DNA from: Oikopleura dioica
Taxonomy: Eukaryota > Chordata > Appendicularia > Copelata > Oikopleuridae
Assembly (NCBI GenBank): GCA_907165135.1
Contig: OU015567.1
Span: 3,663,001 to 3,727,000, forward strand
DNA length: 64,000 nucleotides
Reading direction: 5' to 3'
Positions 11,038 to 25,037 of the stretch are shown in pieces (the stretch's first letter is position 1; each line of letters opens with the position of its first letter). The translations under genes and the position numbers were made by a program. Below the pieces are notes generated by a model that was not told the DNA's origin, ran no database searches, and worked only from the letters and a program-made list of their open reading frames with translations.

Positions 11038-14000
11038 TCATCTCAGGCCGCCAGGAACGGTCGGCTGAGGGGTAGTTGGAATATTGAAGAAATTATTGTT
11101 CCCAAGTCGTTTTTTCTCGGCGATGCATTTGATATTGTATCGGTAGAACCATGTTCGGTCGATGAACTGAAGTTCCTCGTCTCCCGGCTCTCGGTATTTT
11201 TTGTAGTCGTCCGCTGCCTTTTGCGTTCGGAAGCAGCTGTGAGAGTGACCAACACTGATGTTATCGCAGAAAGCAATTTTGACGCGACCAAGAGCGTCGA
11301 GGAAGAATTCTTTGTGGCTGATTCGCTGGAAAATGCCGTCGAAGCCGATGGAACGGATGGAAAGTGTACGGGCCATGTAGAAGTTTTGAATTACATCAGC
11401 GATCTTGCAAGTTGGGTAGGAGTCCAGAACGCCGTAGGAGCCGAAGGTTCGGTAGAGGCAATCACCTTCGCTTCCTCCAGAAAGTCGGTCGAATGTCGAT
11501 GTGTAGCTGAAGATAAATTGTGAAGAAAAAATATGATTTTTGAAACTTACCCCCAATTGGATGCTCCTGCTTTCCCACCAACCAAATCCAAATCAGTCGT
11601 TTCTAGCACTTCTTTCATCCATTCGAGATTCGTGTTTTCAGTGAAGAAGAAATCATCATCGACCCAGACGAAATACTCCGTCGTCACCTAAAGCAAAATT
11701 TTGAAGAAATTGATCAGATTCAAAAGAAGATTGAAATGGCCCATTGGAGATTGAAAACTCAATCTGTCATATTTGGCGGTCGAACATCTCCCAGTTAACC
11801 CATTTGCGGTCGAATTACAACGCTCTTAGCCGCGTTTTGTGCCGACCGCAGCTTCTAATTTTAACAAAACTAGAATTTTCAAAATTTTCTTTCTGAAACG
11901 AAATTTTCGTCCAGAAGGAGAAAAGTAGGCAAAATAGGATTTTGGCCGTGTAATTTTTTTTCGCCAGGGCCAGGTGAAGGGAGGCTCTTTTGACATTTGA
12001 GGACAGACCTGCGGTCGGACAGGCGGAATTTTCCAGCAATGCCACCAGGGCAGGCTAGTTAATGTCAAATGTCAAAATGTCCAAATGTCATTTAAGATAA
12101 GGATGAATTAAATTCTTATTAGAAAATTATGATGAATTTTATGCCAAAATAGAAAGGATTTTATCGCCCTCTAAAACCCTTAATTTGAAATTTTAGTGAT
12201 TCAAAACTCATGTCGAAATGTCATTAATAATGACTCATTAAAAATAAGCTGCGTATCATAAGCATATATCTAATTCTAATTTGAAAATAATGATGATTTT
12301 TTTGCCAAAAAAAGACAGTTTTATCGCATTTTAAAACCCGAAATTCGAATTTTATGCGATTCAAAAAGCTGCGTTTTTGGAGCTGATACCCTTAATTTGT
12401 AAAACAACAAAATATTTATAAGAAGCAGTGATAGGAGCTGTGCTTTGTTATCAAATTCTCGGCAAGCTGAAAACTCTACGCGGGCGATAACAAAATAAGC
12501 CAACGGAAAGGGATTTGGTGGAGGCGAAAATTTGGTGCACGGCGTAATTGATTTGCGCTTAAAATTTTTAACCAAAAGCCAGTTTTACGCTGATCCAAAG
12601 ATAGGAGAATTTTCTTGAAAAAAGGAAGACTTTAAAACCCTTTTTCAAGAAAAAAAATATAGCAGAAAAAATCGTAATTTAAAGTCTTGAAATTGCAAAA
12701 ATGCCGGAAAAATTGGAGTCATAAATTTTTCCCGGGAAGATGTACCACTTATTTCGCTAATGATATATTTTCACAACTTGGCAACCCTGCCTGTGAATAT
12801 TTTCGGCGGATGTATTCACAGCTTGCGCGGCGTTAGATGTTTAATTAACCCGAGAGATATGCGACCGCCCGGTTGGTATACACTTTTTTTCTCAGGCGAA
12901 ATTTTGCAAATTTGCGCCAAATATCAAAAGAAAATTGAGAAAAGACTGTTATAAAATCAGGATTTTGCTGGTCTTATCAACCCTGGCCAACTTTTTTTAT
13001 AAGAATTTGATCAAACCGCAAAAGTGTTTTAAATTTTCTACTTCCCTTGCGCCGGATTAGCTTCAAGTATCAAATCGCTGATAGCGGGCTTGATTTTAAA
13101 AAGTGTGTAATCTCAGCCACAAGTATGGCGGCCGAGCTCGGATCGCATGTCGCGAAAATTTGACGGATTAGAAATATCGCTAACGCCGGATAAGACGGCT
13201 AACTTCGCTGCTTTGCAAAGCCCGGCGAAAGTCGGCGAAGTGATAAGATTTCCCGCAGAGAGTAATCCGGGGCTTATCAAGCGAAAGTGAGAAATTTGGC
13301 ATAGAAAAAGAACTGACAAGGAGCTTTTCCGAGGCAATATTTTGGAAATAATGATAAAAAAAGCGTCAGAAAAGGTGATAAAATTCGAAAAAATAAAAAA
13401 ATTACACTCATCTCGTATCAAAATCTTTCAAAACCGCAAAACTAGTACTCGAATCCGACGAATATTTCTAAAATCATGGCATTTAGCGATTTTCCGAGCA
13501 CCTGTTTTTCAGGGCGGCCGCGATAATCTCGCCATGTCGAACCAGAGTCGGGATCAAAGTTAGCCACCTTAGTTAACCACCTGGTAAAACAGATCTGTGA
13601 GATGAGCCGTCCGCGCGCCGTTTCTTTGGGAACCGGCGCTGACCCTTTTAACCGGATAAAGTGATAGCGCTCCGGTGCGGTTTTTAATCAGCCATCTTAC
13701 TCGACTTTCTCACTGATTCTCTACTGCAGAGCCATCTTTTCTAGAGCCAGGAAGGCGGCTTTGAGGCACCGCAGGACATTGATAAGGAAAACGCTTTTTA
13801 TTTCCTGTAATTATCGTTTTTTAGCTTATCAATTTTGGCTTCTCCCGGTCTGGACCCGGAAACCTGTGTAGAAAACCTGAGTCAGGGTTTTAAATATCTT
13901 TTTTAAAAAGCCGCAAAGCGGCTTTTAAAATACAAAGCCGCAAAGCGGCTTCGAAATTTGACTTTCTTATCAATTATAAAATTGTGGCGCTCCATTTGTT

Positions 14001-17000
14001 TTGAATTTCAACAATAAAATTGATTTCAATAGAAGAGGATTTGCTCTAGAAAGCGACTGTTGTAGAAGTTCTTAATTCAGAAGCGGCACAAACAAGAAGG
14101 CCGCTTGAAAATGCTCAAGTGTCAAGGAGCTAACGAGATAATGCACTTTTCAAAGCTCATAATTTGTTTTGCTTTCGATCCGCTTTGAAAGTCCACCGCC
14201 AGCAATTGGTGGTGCACATTAGCGGTAACGAGTTTGTGAAATGGGAATACCAGGCTGGGACTAGTTCCGTCCAACTGACGCCGGTCGGCTCTGGAATTCG
14301 GAAAATAGCATTTTTGGATATTCAGTCTTTCTTTTTATGTCAGCGTATATTTTTGAGCGAAAATGGATAAGATAAAAGGGAGACATAAAACTGCGCGAAT
14401 GCGGAAATGTTCTGTCAAAATTTCATGTCCCGCCCAGCTTTGAACCAAAATTGGCGGGCGCTGCAAAAAGTTATCCGTCAAAGACCCTTGCTACTTGTCA
14501 AAAACAACATATACTTTGAATTCCAAAAGTAAGAGACGTCCATTTTAAATCTTCTATTTCCATAAAAATCAATAATAATTTCGATAAAAATTAAATTTTT
14601 TTTTGAAAATTGAAGATTCTTGTTTACATTTTTGCTCAAAAAATATCTCAAAATTTTCACCTCGGCGAAAATTTTTTGCGGCCGAAAAGGCCCGGCTGTG
14701 TACCAATTCTTATCAAGTGGAACTGAAATACCTAGCGGTCAGATAAGGGACCGCTGCGATCGATTTTTCAAAATCGCAAATCGGAATTTGCGACTTTCGA
14801 TATTATATCTATCGCACGGAACGAGTGGACGTGCGAGCAGATAAGGTTGAGGGGTCATTAGCCGGCTGCGGACATTCTTCAGATGGATGCCCTTGAAGGC
14901 TCTTCGCCCGAGAGAGTATTGCCAAAATAACAATTTTATACCCACAGGAAGCGGGGCCATATGTACCAAAAACGCATACTTCAATTATTTCAATTACTTC
15001 TTCGTATTTTTGTGCGAAATAGAAGTATACAGTAGATTCGTATCCCATAATTCTTTTTCTGTTCTTCTGTTCTTGATAACTTATCAATGATGAGCCTTTT
15101 TCTTATCAGTATTTTTTCTTGAAACAAAAAAGCGGATTTCTTATAAATATTGGATAACATCGATGATTTTTTCAAAAAAAAAACTTTTCGAAGTTGATTT
15201 TATTTATTTTAAGCCAATTTTGCCTTCCGAAAAATCGTTTTGCAATAAGTACAATTGGGCATAGTAAAACGGGTGCTGGGTTGGTACCTAAATCCACATT
15301 TTGACAACAGATGATTATGCAACGGCGATAAATCGCAGGTGCACCGCTCAAGCAAAAGCCCAAATAAAAGACCCGCATTGATGGTTGAAAAATGTATTCA
15401 TCAAAACAAACAAAGCCCATTTCGAATTTTCGGCCACTTTTTTACCTGCGAAATCGCCAAGTTCTTTCCATTGTTGAATCCGATGCCTCTGGGCATTTTG
15501 AACTGGTCGACTCCTTTGATCCCAAGATCTTCATAATTGATCGAATCATCCGCAACAATGATCCGAACGTCGGGATAGACTTCTTTGACGCTTTTAATCA
15601 AATTACGAAGGCAGGGATAGCGGTCGAATGTTTTCACGCAGATCGTGACCGTGTCCGCGATGGAGCCACTTTTCGGATCCATCAGAAGAGGTTGTTTTGG
15701 GTATTTGATGTCGAGTGGGATTTGGGCCTTGTGAGGACCGTAGCGGATGGTGATGACGTCGGTGGAGCCTTTTGGGTCGTATTTGGTGGATTTGAAGGTA
15801 ATCGAAGCTGAAAAATGTAAGTTTATATTTTGTCGGAAATATCATTTTTAAAAATTCTAGAGAAAAAATTTGATTGACTAGGTGGTTTTTTGGCAATTCT
15901 GATTGGTTGAGGCCGAAATCGAAGTACCAATGTATGAACCAATCAGAATGCTCAAAACAGGCATTTGACCACTCAAAAACTGTTTTTTCAATAATAAGTG
16001 ATGGATCTACGTAAGATTTATTTTTAGAATTTGGACTGGATTGCCTTTGTCATCCCTTTCTTTTTTTCCGAGATTTTGATTATTTGAGATGGTTTGGTCG
16101 AATATAAATTCGCCTGTCATATTCGTTTGGAGCCCGTTCAACATTCAAAATATTCAAACAAAGAATTCCCCCGATCCGCGAAACTTAACCCATGGCCGGA
16201 ATTAAAACGTTTAACCCTCGCTCTTACCTAAAGCCTCGTTCATCTGCTGCAGCGTGTCGGCGAACAGCGTCACAGTTAAGCTCTCTTCTTCTTGTCGAAC
16301 GCCGGGAGTTTCTTGCAGCTCGATTTTGCCGTAGTGCGAGTAAATCACCGCGCAGACGACCTCCTGGGACCGCGAGTGACCCGCCGGTCGGCAGGTGCTT
16401 GGACCTTCGCTCGAGTTTTTTTCGTCGTCGAAAAGTGGGAGAAGTTCAATTGGCGGAATGGACAGCTTTTTCAGGGGCATGACTTCGAGGCTTTTTTCGG
16501 TTCGAAAATTTGAATTGAGAATGAAAAAAGTGTATTTTTAGAAATTTGAAAGTCATCCAAAAAAGTCGAGTTTTTTGAAAATTTGAGTCGGAACTCGAAA
16601 ATTCTAGAGAGGGACTTCAAAGAGAGAGGACCGGTGGCTATGTTTAGAATTGTCAAAACATCGAGTGAGTGGTCCCTAAGGGCGTAGAGATCGGACCCGG
16701 ATGATGAAGACTTTTGAGTTTTCGAGTGACTTTTCATGCTTTTGATGTTTCTTTTTTTATAAATTTGTTCATCAGCAATGTTTTTTTTTATAATTTAATC
16801 GGGAGCGTCAATACTTGAGACGATCAAGTATTTCCCTGGACGGAAATATTTTCAAAACCGAACCCATAGTAAGGATAAATAATTGGAATGTTCGAAGTGT
16901 AAAGAATTGTTCCATCACGAATCGGCGACTTTTTCGACGTCCTAAGTTTCCATTTCTCCAGTTGCGCGCTAAAAATAAATTGAATTTACGAAAATATAGT

Positions 17001-18801
17001 TATCATTTATTTTGAGTCTTCATATTCGCTGGATTTACGTAAGCAAACGATCAAAAATCATTCATGCATCATAAAAATTCAAAAACTCCAGTTTGTCTGA
17101 GAGATGTGGCCTAAACCTGTGATCATCCGTCGCTCGGCCAGGCTAATCACGCAGTAGCGTCGGCGGATTACCAGATCCGGCCCGGAATATCTACGGCCAG
17201 CGAATTTACAGTTTTTCTCGAAAACATAGAATTTCGCATTTCCTTCCAGAATTATTTTTTGAAAATTTTCAATTAACGACCGTTTTGGAGGGCGCCCTTC
17301 GAAGTTTGGCGACAAATATTTTTTCTGGAATCTGATTGGTTTATCGCCAAAATATCAAAATCTAGTTGGTCTGAAAGTTAACCAAAAATTTGAAGAAAAT
17401 TATCAATTTTTGAGTCAAAATTTTACGATTCGCGCCTCGCTTACAAAAATAAAAGCCGCCTGCGGCTTTGAAGAGAAAATCCGAAAAGAAAAATTTGCGG
17501 CTTTTTTAATCAGTTTGTTTTCATAAAAAATTCTCAATTTTAACTGTAACTTACTTTCTTCTTTTGATAGCATCATCATATGCATCCGCCGTCAGGAAAG
17601 AGTTTCCAAAGTAATTCACCTTCAGATCCTTGTTTCCCTTGAATTCGGTCTTACAATCGCAAGTCTCGTCGCCGAAAGATTGCGGGAAACTAAGGAGGCT
17701 TCGTGTATTGCGCCTGATGCTTTCATCCGCGGCTCGTCGAGCAGCGGGCTTTTCCGGGAAGTTTTCGAAGTGAAGATTTGCGCCTTTTGAGAAAGTTTGA
17801 TCAGCAGAAGAATCCTGAAAGGAGATTTCATGGAGAGTTGAAATCGAAATCTCTTTGATTCAAAACTGCGCTTGTTTTTGTGAAAACAAGAATCAAATCG
17901 GAAAACACAGATTTTTCAGCCTCAGAACAATTGCCGAACAAGTCGTGTTCCGCTTCCCAAAAATAGATTTACCCGTTTTATGGAAATCCATTATTAAAAC
18001 TGTTTTCGACTGGAAATAAGATAAGGAAACCGACGCTCGTAATAAGCACAAAACTTGTTTGACTGTAAAAAAAGAACAGTAAGTCTAAATGGCTGAATTC
18101 TAGCCGCTGAAATGTGTTACGACTGTTTATACATCTATTTAGTTTACTTTAGATTATAGGCTATAATTTATAGCCGAGACAGCCTTTTGAGGAAAATAAG
18201 CCAAAAAGAAATATGAAAATAAAAAATAACGTGTTTATAAACAGCCGCTCCCCCGATGCAGGTTGGAAAATCCTCGTGGGATCGGAATTTTTCACACAAA
18301 ATCGGGCAACCTGGGAATTTAAGATAGAATTACAGTGAGTCCCTAATAACGCGTGAAGGAATCTCGGTATTAGATCTTGTTAATAAAGGATGATGGAATG
18401 TTTTGACTCGAGATTTTGAGAATGGTCATTTGTCAAATGAACAAAATTCTAGTTGAAAATTATTTTCCTTTTTTCACGACAAATTGTCGAATGAAAATGA
18501 GGAGGTGGCTCAAACCGAAAAAAGAAGAGAATTTTGACAAAAATGAACGTTAGATTTTTGACCAATCAAATTTCGGTTTTCAGCCGGAAAGCCAATAAGA
18601 TTTTAAAACTAGAATTTTGATAAAAAACTTATTTTTCTTTTCAAGCTGCCCCCCTGTTTTCAGGAGAAACAATAAAGGCCTCTTGTTAAGGGTGTCACAT
18701 TGATATTGTTCGCTTACATTAAGGGACGACCACGCAAACAAATAACCAATAATTCCAGGAATAAAAACGCCAATAAATCGTTGAATTATTCTTTCGATCA
18801 T
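11038..18801 (-). CDS. Beta-1,4-N-acetylgalactosaminyltransferase (GT12, GM2/GD2 synthase-like)
   Basis: Six minus-strand exons join in phase: 18801-18718, 17814-17555, 16490-16228, 15807-15446, 11687-11551 and 11506-11038. They give 524 residues; human B4GALNT1 has about 533. In vertebrates the enzyme adds GalNAc to gangliosides in the Golgi lumen. A type II membrane anchor ([16 protein letters not shown], residues 9-24) fits that location. [12 protein letters not shown] marks the conserved lumenal region. The catalytic domain has [21 protein letters not shown], the metal-binding [15 protein letters not shown] and the late [13 protein letters not shown] block. All expected catalytic landmarks are present. 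A 3.8-kb intron (11688-15445) separates the VDDD exon from the preceding one. Substrate specificity cannot be read from the sequence. Confidence 0.92.
11688..15445. other. Large intron of the GT12 gene, with a repeat fragment
   Basis: AT-rich filler on the whole. At 13863-13890 lies CCTGTGTAGAAAACCTGAG..., matching one end of the MITE at 35147-35298. Directly after it, 13906-13952, are two AAGCCGC-AAA-GCGGCTT hairpins. I see no nested gene. Confidence 0.6.
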
Positions 18802-20528
18802 TTCTTCTTACTGTAGCTCTTCGTGTAGCTCTCTGTATGTTTATTTTGCTCTGTTTTAAAGTACTGTTTTGTTTCACGACAAGTTCGCTTTGGGCTGTGT
18901 CATTGTCGCAAAAAAGTGAGTTGATTCTGTTTACACAAAAGATTCAAAAGCGCAAGAAAAAAATCGAGCGGTTAGCGGAATTTTCAGCTTGAACGCGTCG
19001 ATCGTTGCTCAGGGGCCCCATGAGCGCGCGCGATAATGCTCACCAGCGCCACCTGTTTAGCGCAGAATTTAGACTTGCATGATAACTGGTCGGTTTTGCC
19101 ATTATTTCAAGCTTAAATTTAATGAAAAAAAAAAGATATTTCTTTTCTCAAAATTAAGGGTATCAACTCGATTTCATAAAAAAAATTTTTCATGGAAATA
19201 TTGAATTTAGCATACCCTTGATTTTTGCCTTGTAATGATTGCATAACGCGGTTTATGAACTTGCCAAAGTACAAATTTTATAACCAAGGCGTGGTTTATG
19301 AAAAAAATTTTTTTCAAACTTTCTTCAAAATGTTTCGGCGAAAAGCGACAAGTGCAAACCGCAGAGGTGTTTTTCGGAATCGCCGCTCGTGATTTGAAAA
19401 AACGCTCGACAAATGCCAAAACGATAAACGGTTTAGAATTTTCGCGCAAATGGGATTAGAAAGAAAAAAACGCCGGTGGAAGTCGTTTTTTGAGGACTTT
19501 CAGCTTTTTCCAGATTTTTTGTAGCTATGAAAGTGACACCCTTATTTTTAAATGAATTGAATGGCCGAATCATCTGTCGAAAATAAGAAAGAGAGCCCCT
19601 TAAGATTCTTCTTCGATCGAATTTATTAAAAAGAAAAAGCCGCTGCTCCGAAAACCGAGCGTGGGACCGCGCGAGTACCGGACGGTAATAGCTGCCAATT
19701 ACCGCTTTCGAGGCCGATCAATCATCAATTTCTTTCACTAAGCGGCTTTAAATTGATAAAAAAAGTCATTGGTCGACCGCTAGATTCACCGTTTTCCTTC
19801 AAAAGACCATTTAAAAAAGTATATTTTTGGGAAAAACACCTTTTCGACCCCTTAAAATCGATCTTTTCAAAACAAAGACTTAATAAAAAACATACAAAAT
19901 GACATTTTAAACTTAAAAGTACCAGGATCAAAAAGGGCTCTTATCACTGAGTGAAGCACGATAATCTGCTTTCCGATAACAATAAATTTTGGCACTCTCG
20001 CTGCCAAAAGCAACCTGTTCCGGAAGCTGCGGAATATTTTTGAAACGCGCGGGAAAGTTTTTGTTCCGGCTAAAAGGAAAACTAAGGCCGCAAGAAAAAG
20101 ACCGAGTTATTTTGATTTCAACCCAATTTTCTAGTTTTTCTTTTGTCCGAAAATCCGGCTAGATCTTCTCAAATCAACGAGAGAGATGCATATCTTCAAT
20201 ATTCAAGAGCATCGTGGAAATTCAGTTAATCTGGAAGTCGCCCTTAATTTTTGAATTTTACCATGTTTTTATTAAATTTCTGATGAAAATATCAACTGAT
20301 TAGAACCAGAAAAGGGTGAGAGCGAGCTGCAATTTTCCGCCCTTCATAAGTGTATCGCTGTGACCTTTTTTCTAGCTTCGATAAATCGGTTCATCGCCTG
20401 AGAGCTGGGCCTGGCATTCACACGGGCCCGGCCCGTCAACAACTGACGTCCGGCGCATTTGCCTTGTGCTTATCAGATTGGTTTCCATTTCGATTTGGGG
20501 ATCATTTACTGTTGTATACTCTCCATAA
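18802..20528. other. Intergenic, no supported gene
   Basis: Upstream region of the GT12 gene, presumably holding its promoter. Several open frames of 60-80 codons exist on both strands, but none has a recognisable motif or a splice partner. Confidence 0.45.
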
Positions 20529-20657
20529 AACAATCTTGGATAAGAAATCGAGAAGCCGCTTGCGGCTTGGAGAAAAAAATTAAGCCGCGCAAAACGCGGC
20601 TTCTTATTTCATAGCTCGAAGCCGCAAGCGGCTTCTCGATTTCTTATCAAAGATTGC
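20529..20657. repeat. Long hairpin built from AAGCCGC/GCGGCTT units
   Basis: The outer arms ATCTTGGATAAGAAATCGAG and CTCGATTTCTTATCAAAGAT are inverted copies apart from a single-base difference. They enclose three smaller GC-rich palindromes (GAAGCCGCTTGCGGCTT, AAGCCGCGCAAAACGCGGCTT, GAAGCCGCAAGCGGCTTC). The whole stretch could fold into one cruciform. It belongs to the dispersed GCCGC hairpin set described in the findings. Confidence 0.7.
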
Positions 20658-22583
20658 TTTGAAAAGAAGAAGAGAAACGGATCATTAATTTTCAGAAATA
20701 ACTGTAATTCAAAAAAAGGAAGAAAGGATGAAATTTCGCGGTTGGGTCTGGTCATGGCCAGTTATCGCGGCGCCAAGATGATGCTTCTCGGGACAACGGC
20801 CACTCAAAGCGTGTTTTGACGGGAAGTCTTGTCAATGGCGCTCTCACCAAGTGCCGACCAAGATTCGAAAAATATGATAAATTGACATTTACCAGCAACA
20901 ACTGCATTGCAAATCTCTTTCTCGCGGATTAACTTGTCTAGCGCTAGAATCTAAGAAAATAACTGCGAAAGATAACAGTGAGCTTAGCTCTCTTGGCCAG
21001 CTGGGTCCACTTGCAGGTGTTAGTTAGGCTCATAAAATCCTGCTTAGACGATGTTTTCATTTTTGAGCCCGAAAAATGAAGACTAAAAGTTAAAAAAATA
21101 TTTTGAAAAATTGAAAAAAATAACCAAAAAAATCCGTATTGAAAATTTTTTGCTTCGCTATCTGTCAATTCTAGAGATAGCAAAGACAAAAGCTTCTTTC
21201 TTTGATTCTGTAAGCACGTGATAGCCTGATCAGTAGCTCGACCTGTGCGTTGCTGAATAAGTAGCTCTCAGATGTGCGCGGCGGCGCATAAAATAGGATG
21301 AATAATCCACCTGTGCCCGCTTCTTCTGCGGAATTATCCGGAAGAACTTGAAATTTCCGCTTTTTTTTCTTAATTCCAACTTTCGTTTTTCGCGAAATTG
21401 GCGTCGATTTTATCTCACGCTTGTTATGAGGACGATTCAGGAAGCGATAAGTGAAGGAACTTTCCCACAATTGGAATGTCCGGGAGAAGGGCTCGCTTCT
21501 TGGGCTGATAAAATGTAGCAGGAGGCAATTAAAATTTTGCAAAAAAATGGTCTCAGATGATTTTCTTTTTCACTTGAAAAAGAAGGTTTTCGGGAATGGA
21601 ATGCAACACTTGAAATATTCGGGTTTTTGTAATATTCGTCCATTTGCTTGGCCGTGCATTATTTGAGCAATACCGAGCTGCGAGGAGGAATGCGCCTGTT
21701 TATCGCGTTGGGACAGGTTTGATTAATTGAGAAGCCCTTGCGTCGCGGCAGACCGCGGCATCAACACCACCAACGCCGGTAGCGAAAACGTTGCATTTTT
21801 CAACACTGATTGATTTTCAACAATGATTATGATCGAAACGCCCGGCTGCGGTTTTTCAAAAAGTATGGTTTAAGAAGCCTTCAATCAAATGAATTTTTTT
21901 TTAATAAAAAAAAGAGCTCAGGAAACCGCTTTTTTAATCAACATGGTCAGGTGATAGCAAGGAAGAGTACAGCATTGCAGATCTAATCGGTGAACGAGCA
22001 ACTAAAAATAACAGTAAAAAAATCTGCTTTCAAGCGCTAGAATCAAACCTCGCTGTCGTTCGTATGGCAATAGCGTCATTAAATTTCTCCTGTAATTACT
22101 GTACATTGCCTCGGAAGCAGAAACGATCGCAAAAAGCTTGAAAAAGTTCATTTTTATTTTTTTTCTCTTCTTGATGATGGGTCTAAGTGAATATCTGGCG
22201 CAGCTGTGAGCTTTTATACGAGAAAAATTAATCAACCTTGCGGTTCTTGTTTTGTCAATTATTTTTTAATAAACGACAAAAGCCAAGAAGCGTCATTGAA
22301 CTAGCACAATAAATTATTGTCAATAATTGCTTCTGTTGGAAACACTCTGACTTTCAAAATTGCAGTTTAATATTCATCAACTCTTGATTTGGAGGTCACA
22401 GTGGCAATTTTTCAATAACTGAATCTTGGTCAGAAAATAGAGCTCATCTTCCGAAGTATTTCAGTTATAAATCGCTAGTTACTCAAAATATTGAAATCAT
22501 AAAATAAACCGATGCTTCATTTTATTGATTTGAACTTTTAAAAACTTAGTCTTTCTATTCAGAATTTACTTTCCGAAGCGAAG
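20658..22583. other. Intergenic, no supported gene
   Basis: No splice-supported frame and no recognisable domain. It probably contains the promoter of the ankyrin-kinase gene. Confidence 0.45.
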
Positions 22584-23731
22584 ATGCCAGAGTTTTCTGT
22601 CCTTTTTGATTTCTGGCAAAGATTGTTCGACCAGATTGATGGAAATAAAGCTTCAGAGAATGACATAATTGCGCTTACTCCTGCTAGATTTCTTCTTTTT
22701 GATTCAATTGTGGCCAAAGAATCAACAGAAAAAATCTTTGCTTCTTTGGATTTGTATCGAAATGTCAACCAAATGATTGATTCTTTTCCTCAGATCAACT
22801 CGATGCTTAGCGGGGAAGAAAAAGATCTCTTCGACAATTTTAGAAAACTGGAAGATGAGCTGTTCAGTTTAGAAAACATCGAAGACATGACTTACGTTCC
22901 TGGTGGCTACTCAGGCCTTTATCTCGCCGTGAATATGCGAAATAAGCCAACGAGGTATTCGCATAAACAAGTCGATGAAAGACTCCTGGAAGAGCTCATG
23001 AGTGTAGACATGGATAGAGGAACTCCTGCCAGCCACATTTTTGTCGTCGCAGCCTTCAATCATCATTTGGATCTTTTAACAAGCTCCTTTTGGAATAAAT
23101 GTAATTTCAAGCACGCAATATTTGATTCATCAATTTTTCAGTTTCAATCGACTGGAACTATTCCATCGGGCGGCACACCGTGTTCATGGCGCCAAACGAG
23201 TTCATTCGCCGGATTCTCGTCAACAATCCATATTCAAAGGAAGATATTTATCAGCTGGTTCATAAGATGGATGATACGTACTGCATTCTCCTTGATCAAG
23301 TGCTCGAAACTGTTCCTTGCTCGAAGGTGTGCGAGATAATTTCAAAGCCAAATCTCGTCGGATACACAAGCGTATTTTACGCAACCAGGATGTGCTATCG
23401 TTTTACGAAAATGCTCCTTGACCGGTTACCTGAGCTCGAATTTAATCAAACTTGCTTCTTTGGAAACACAGTTGGACTAATTTTCACGCCCCTCATCGGC
23501 CGTATTCTTGAGCGAGGCATGAACCCCTTCATCATTCCAAGATATCGCCGAGTCCCGGAGAACTTCAACTTTGAAATTAAAAATTCAATGTTTGAAAAAT
23601 ACCCAGAACTCAGAGATATTCACGATCAGATTTTGAATCAAAAGGAAAAGTATTTTCTTTCGAGCCAATACGATGTTTTCAAGAAAGAAGTTCATGCACA
23701 AGCAGATATGAAGAAGCTGGAGCAAAAATTG
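22584..23731 (+). CDS. Ankyrin-like N-terminal exons of a kinase-peptidase gene
   Basis: Two exons, 22584-23100 and 23142-23731, join in phase across a 41-nt intron and encode 369 residues. The first 150 residues match nothing I know. From about residue 160 the spacing resembles degenerate ankyrin repeats: SHIFVVAAFNHHLDLL, then G-Y-T-S-V-F-Y-A-T with LLDRLP, then GNT-G-L-I-F-T-P with ILERGMNPF. The last exon ends in a charged helix (MKKLEQKL) followed by a GTAACA donor. The next coding exons, on the same strand beyond a transposon-filled gap, encode a protein kinase. Ankyrin plus kinase is a known pairing, so one gene is likely, but I could not prove the junction. It could be a separate gene. 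Confidence 0.6.
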
Positions 23732-23753
23732 GTAACAGGTTATGATAATCAAG

Positions 23754-24966
23754 CAGAGTTGCAAATTTTGATTATTTTTTCTGAGCTGAGCTGAGCTGAC
23801 CTGAGTAAAAATTTCTCTGAGCTGAGCTGAGCTGGCCTTTTTCAGAGGTCATTGAGTGGAGCTGAGCTGAGCAGACTTTTTGTTTAAGGATATAGCCTGT
23901 AAAATTCAACTTTCGTAGCGGCTAAACGCGAGGTCGGATCTTTTCATTTCAAGTACAATCCTACCTAAAAATGGACGGAGAATTCAATTTTGGTACTTTT
24001 TTAAAAAATTTTACTTGAATATTTCTCTCTAGAGCGATTTGAAATCTTACGATCGCGATTCCTCGAAAATTTTTCACTAAATCGGTCGAGTTTTTTGGAT
24101 AGATTGGTTCTTTAGACCTTTATCTACAAAATTGACGGTTTAGTTTTCTCTAAGTCCGAAAGAAACCGATTTTACAGCCATTTCCATGAGGCTAACTCAG
24201 CGCGCAGAAGCTATGAAAAGCGCTGCGCTCGGTGCTCGCTCTCTCGCCTCCTCTTTTCCGGGAGAGCGCGCGTGTTTTTGCGAGCGCTCTGATTGGCTAC
24301 ACGCGATAAAGCGCGCAGGGAAGAAAATCAAAAGCAAGAAAGAGGAGAATACTAGAATGAAAACATGACCGAGTTTGAGAGTTTTATTCCCTCAATTTTC
24401 TAGCTTAGCATCATGACAACAGAGAACACGGTTTAATTTTAGCAAATTAATGGAAAAATTTTGAGAAATCGCGATCGTAAGATTTCAAGTCGCTCTAGAG
24501 AGAAAAATTTAGGTGAAATTTTTATAAAATATACCAGAATTAAGTTTTTCGTGCATTTTTAGGTAGGATTGCTTTTGAAATGAAAAAGATCCGACCTCGC
24601 GTTTAGCCGCTACGAAAGTTGAATTTTACAGGCTATATCCTTAAGAGAGTTGAGCTGAGCTGAGCTGAGCGGACCCTAATAAGAGCTGAGCTGAGCTGAT
24701 TCAGCTGAGCTGGGATGTTTTTTACTGTCTTTTGGTAGTAAAATCGTATTCAAATTATTGAGCTGAGCTAAGCCAAATGAAAGTTTTCTGAGCTGAGCTG
24801 AGCAGAACAGATCAAATTCAAAAAGAATTGAGCTGTGCTGAGTGAAAATTCTCTGAGCTGAGCAGATCAGATCATTTTCCAAAATCACTGAGCTGAGCTG
24901 AGCGACTGTTCAGCTCACTCAGCCAGCTCAGCTCAACTCTCTCAGCTCAGCAAATTTGCAACTCTG
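23754..24966. mobile_element. hAT-like MITE with a nested foldback element
   Basis: The ends are CAGAGTTGCAAATTT and AAATTTGCAACTCTG, the same family as 5673-5884. The flanks are TAATCAAG and TAATCAGG, an 8-bp target duplication with one mismatch. Near both ends are GAGCTGAGCTGAG arrays. Inside, 23884-24644 is a second foldback element whose arms begin TTAAGGATATAGCCTGT and read back as its inverse. The element lies between the ankyrin-like and kinase exons. Its 3' duplication supplies a CAG that could serve as a splice acceptor. Confidence 0.8.
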
Positions 24967-25037
24967 TAATCAGGATTGCCTCTTACAACATTTTATTCTT
25001 CCTGGTACGACATTGATGGCGAAGAAGCAACGCAAAG

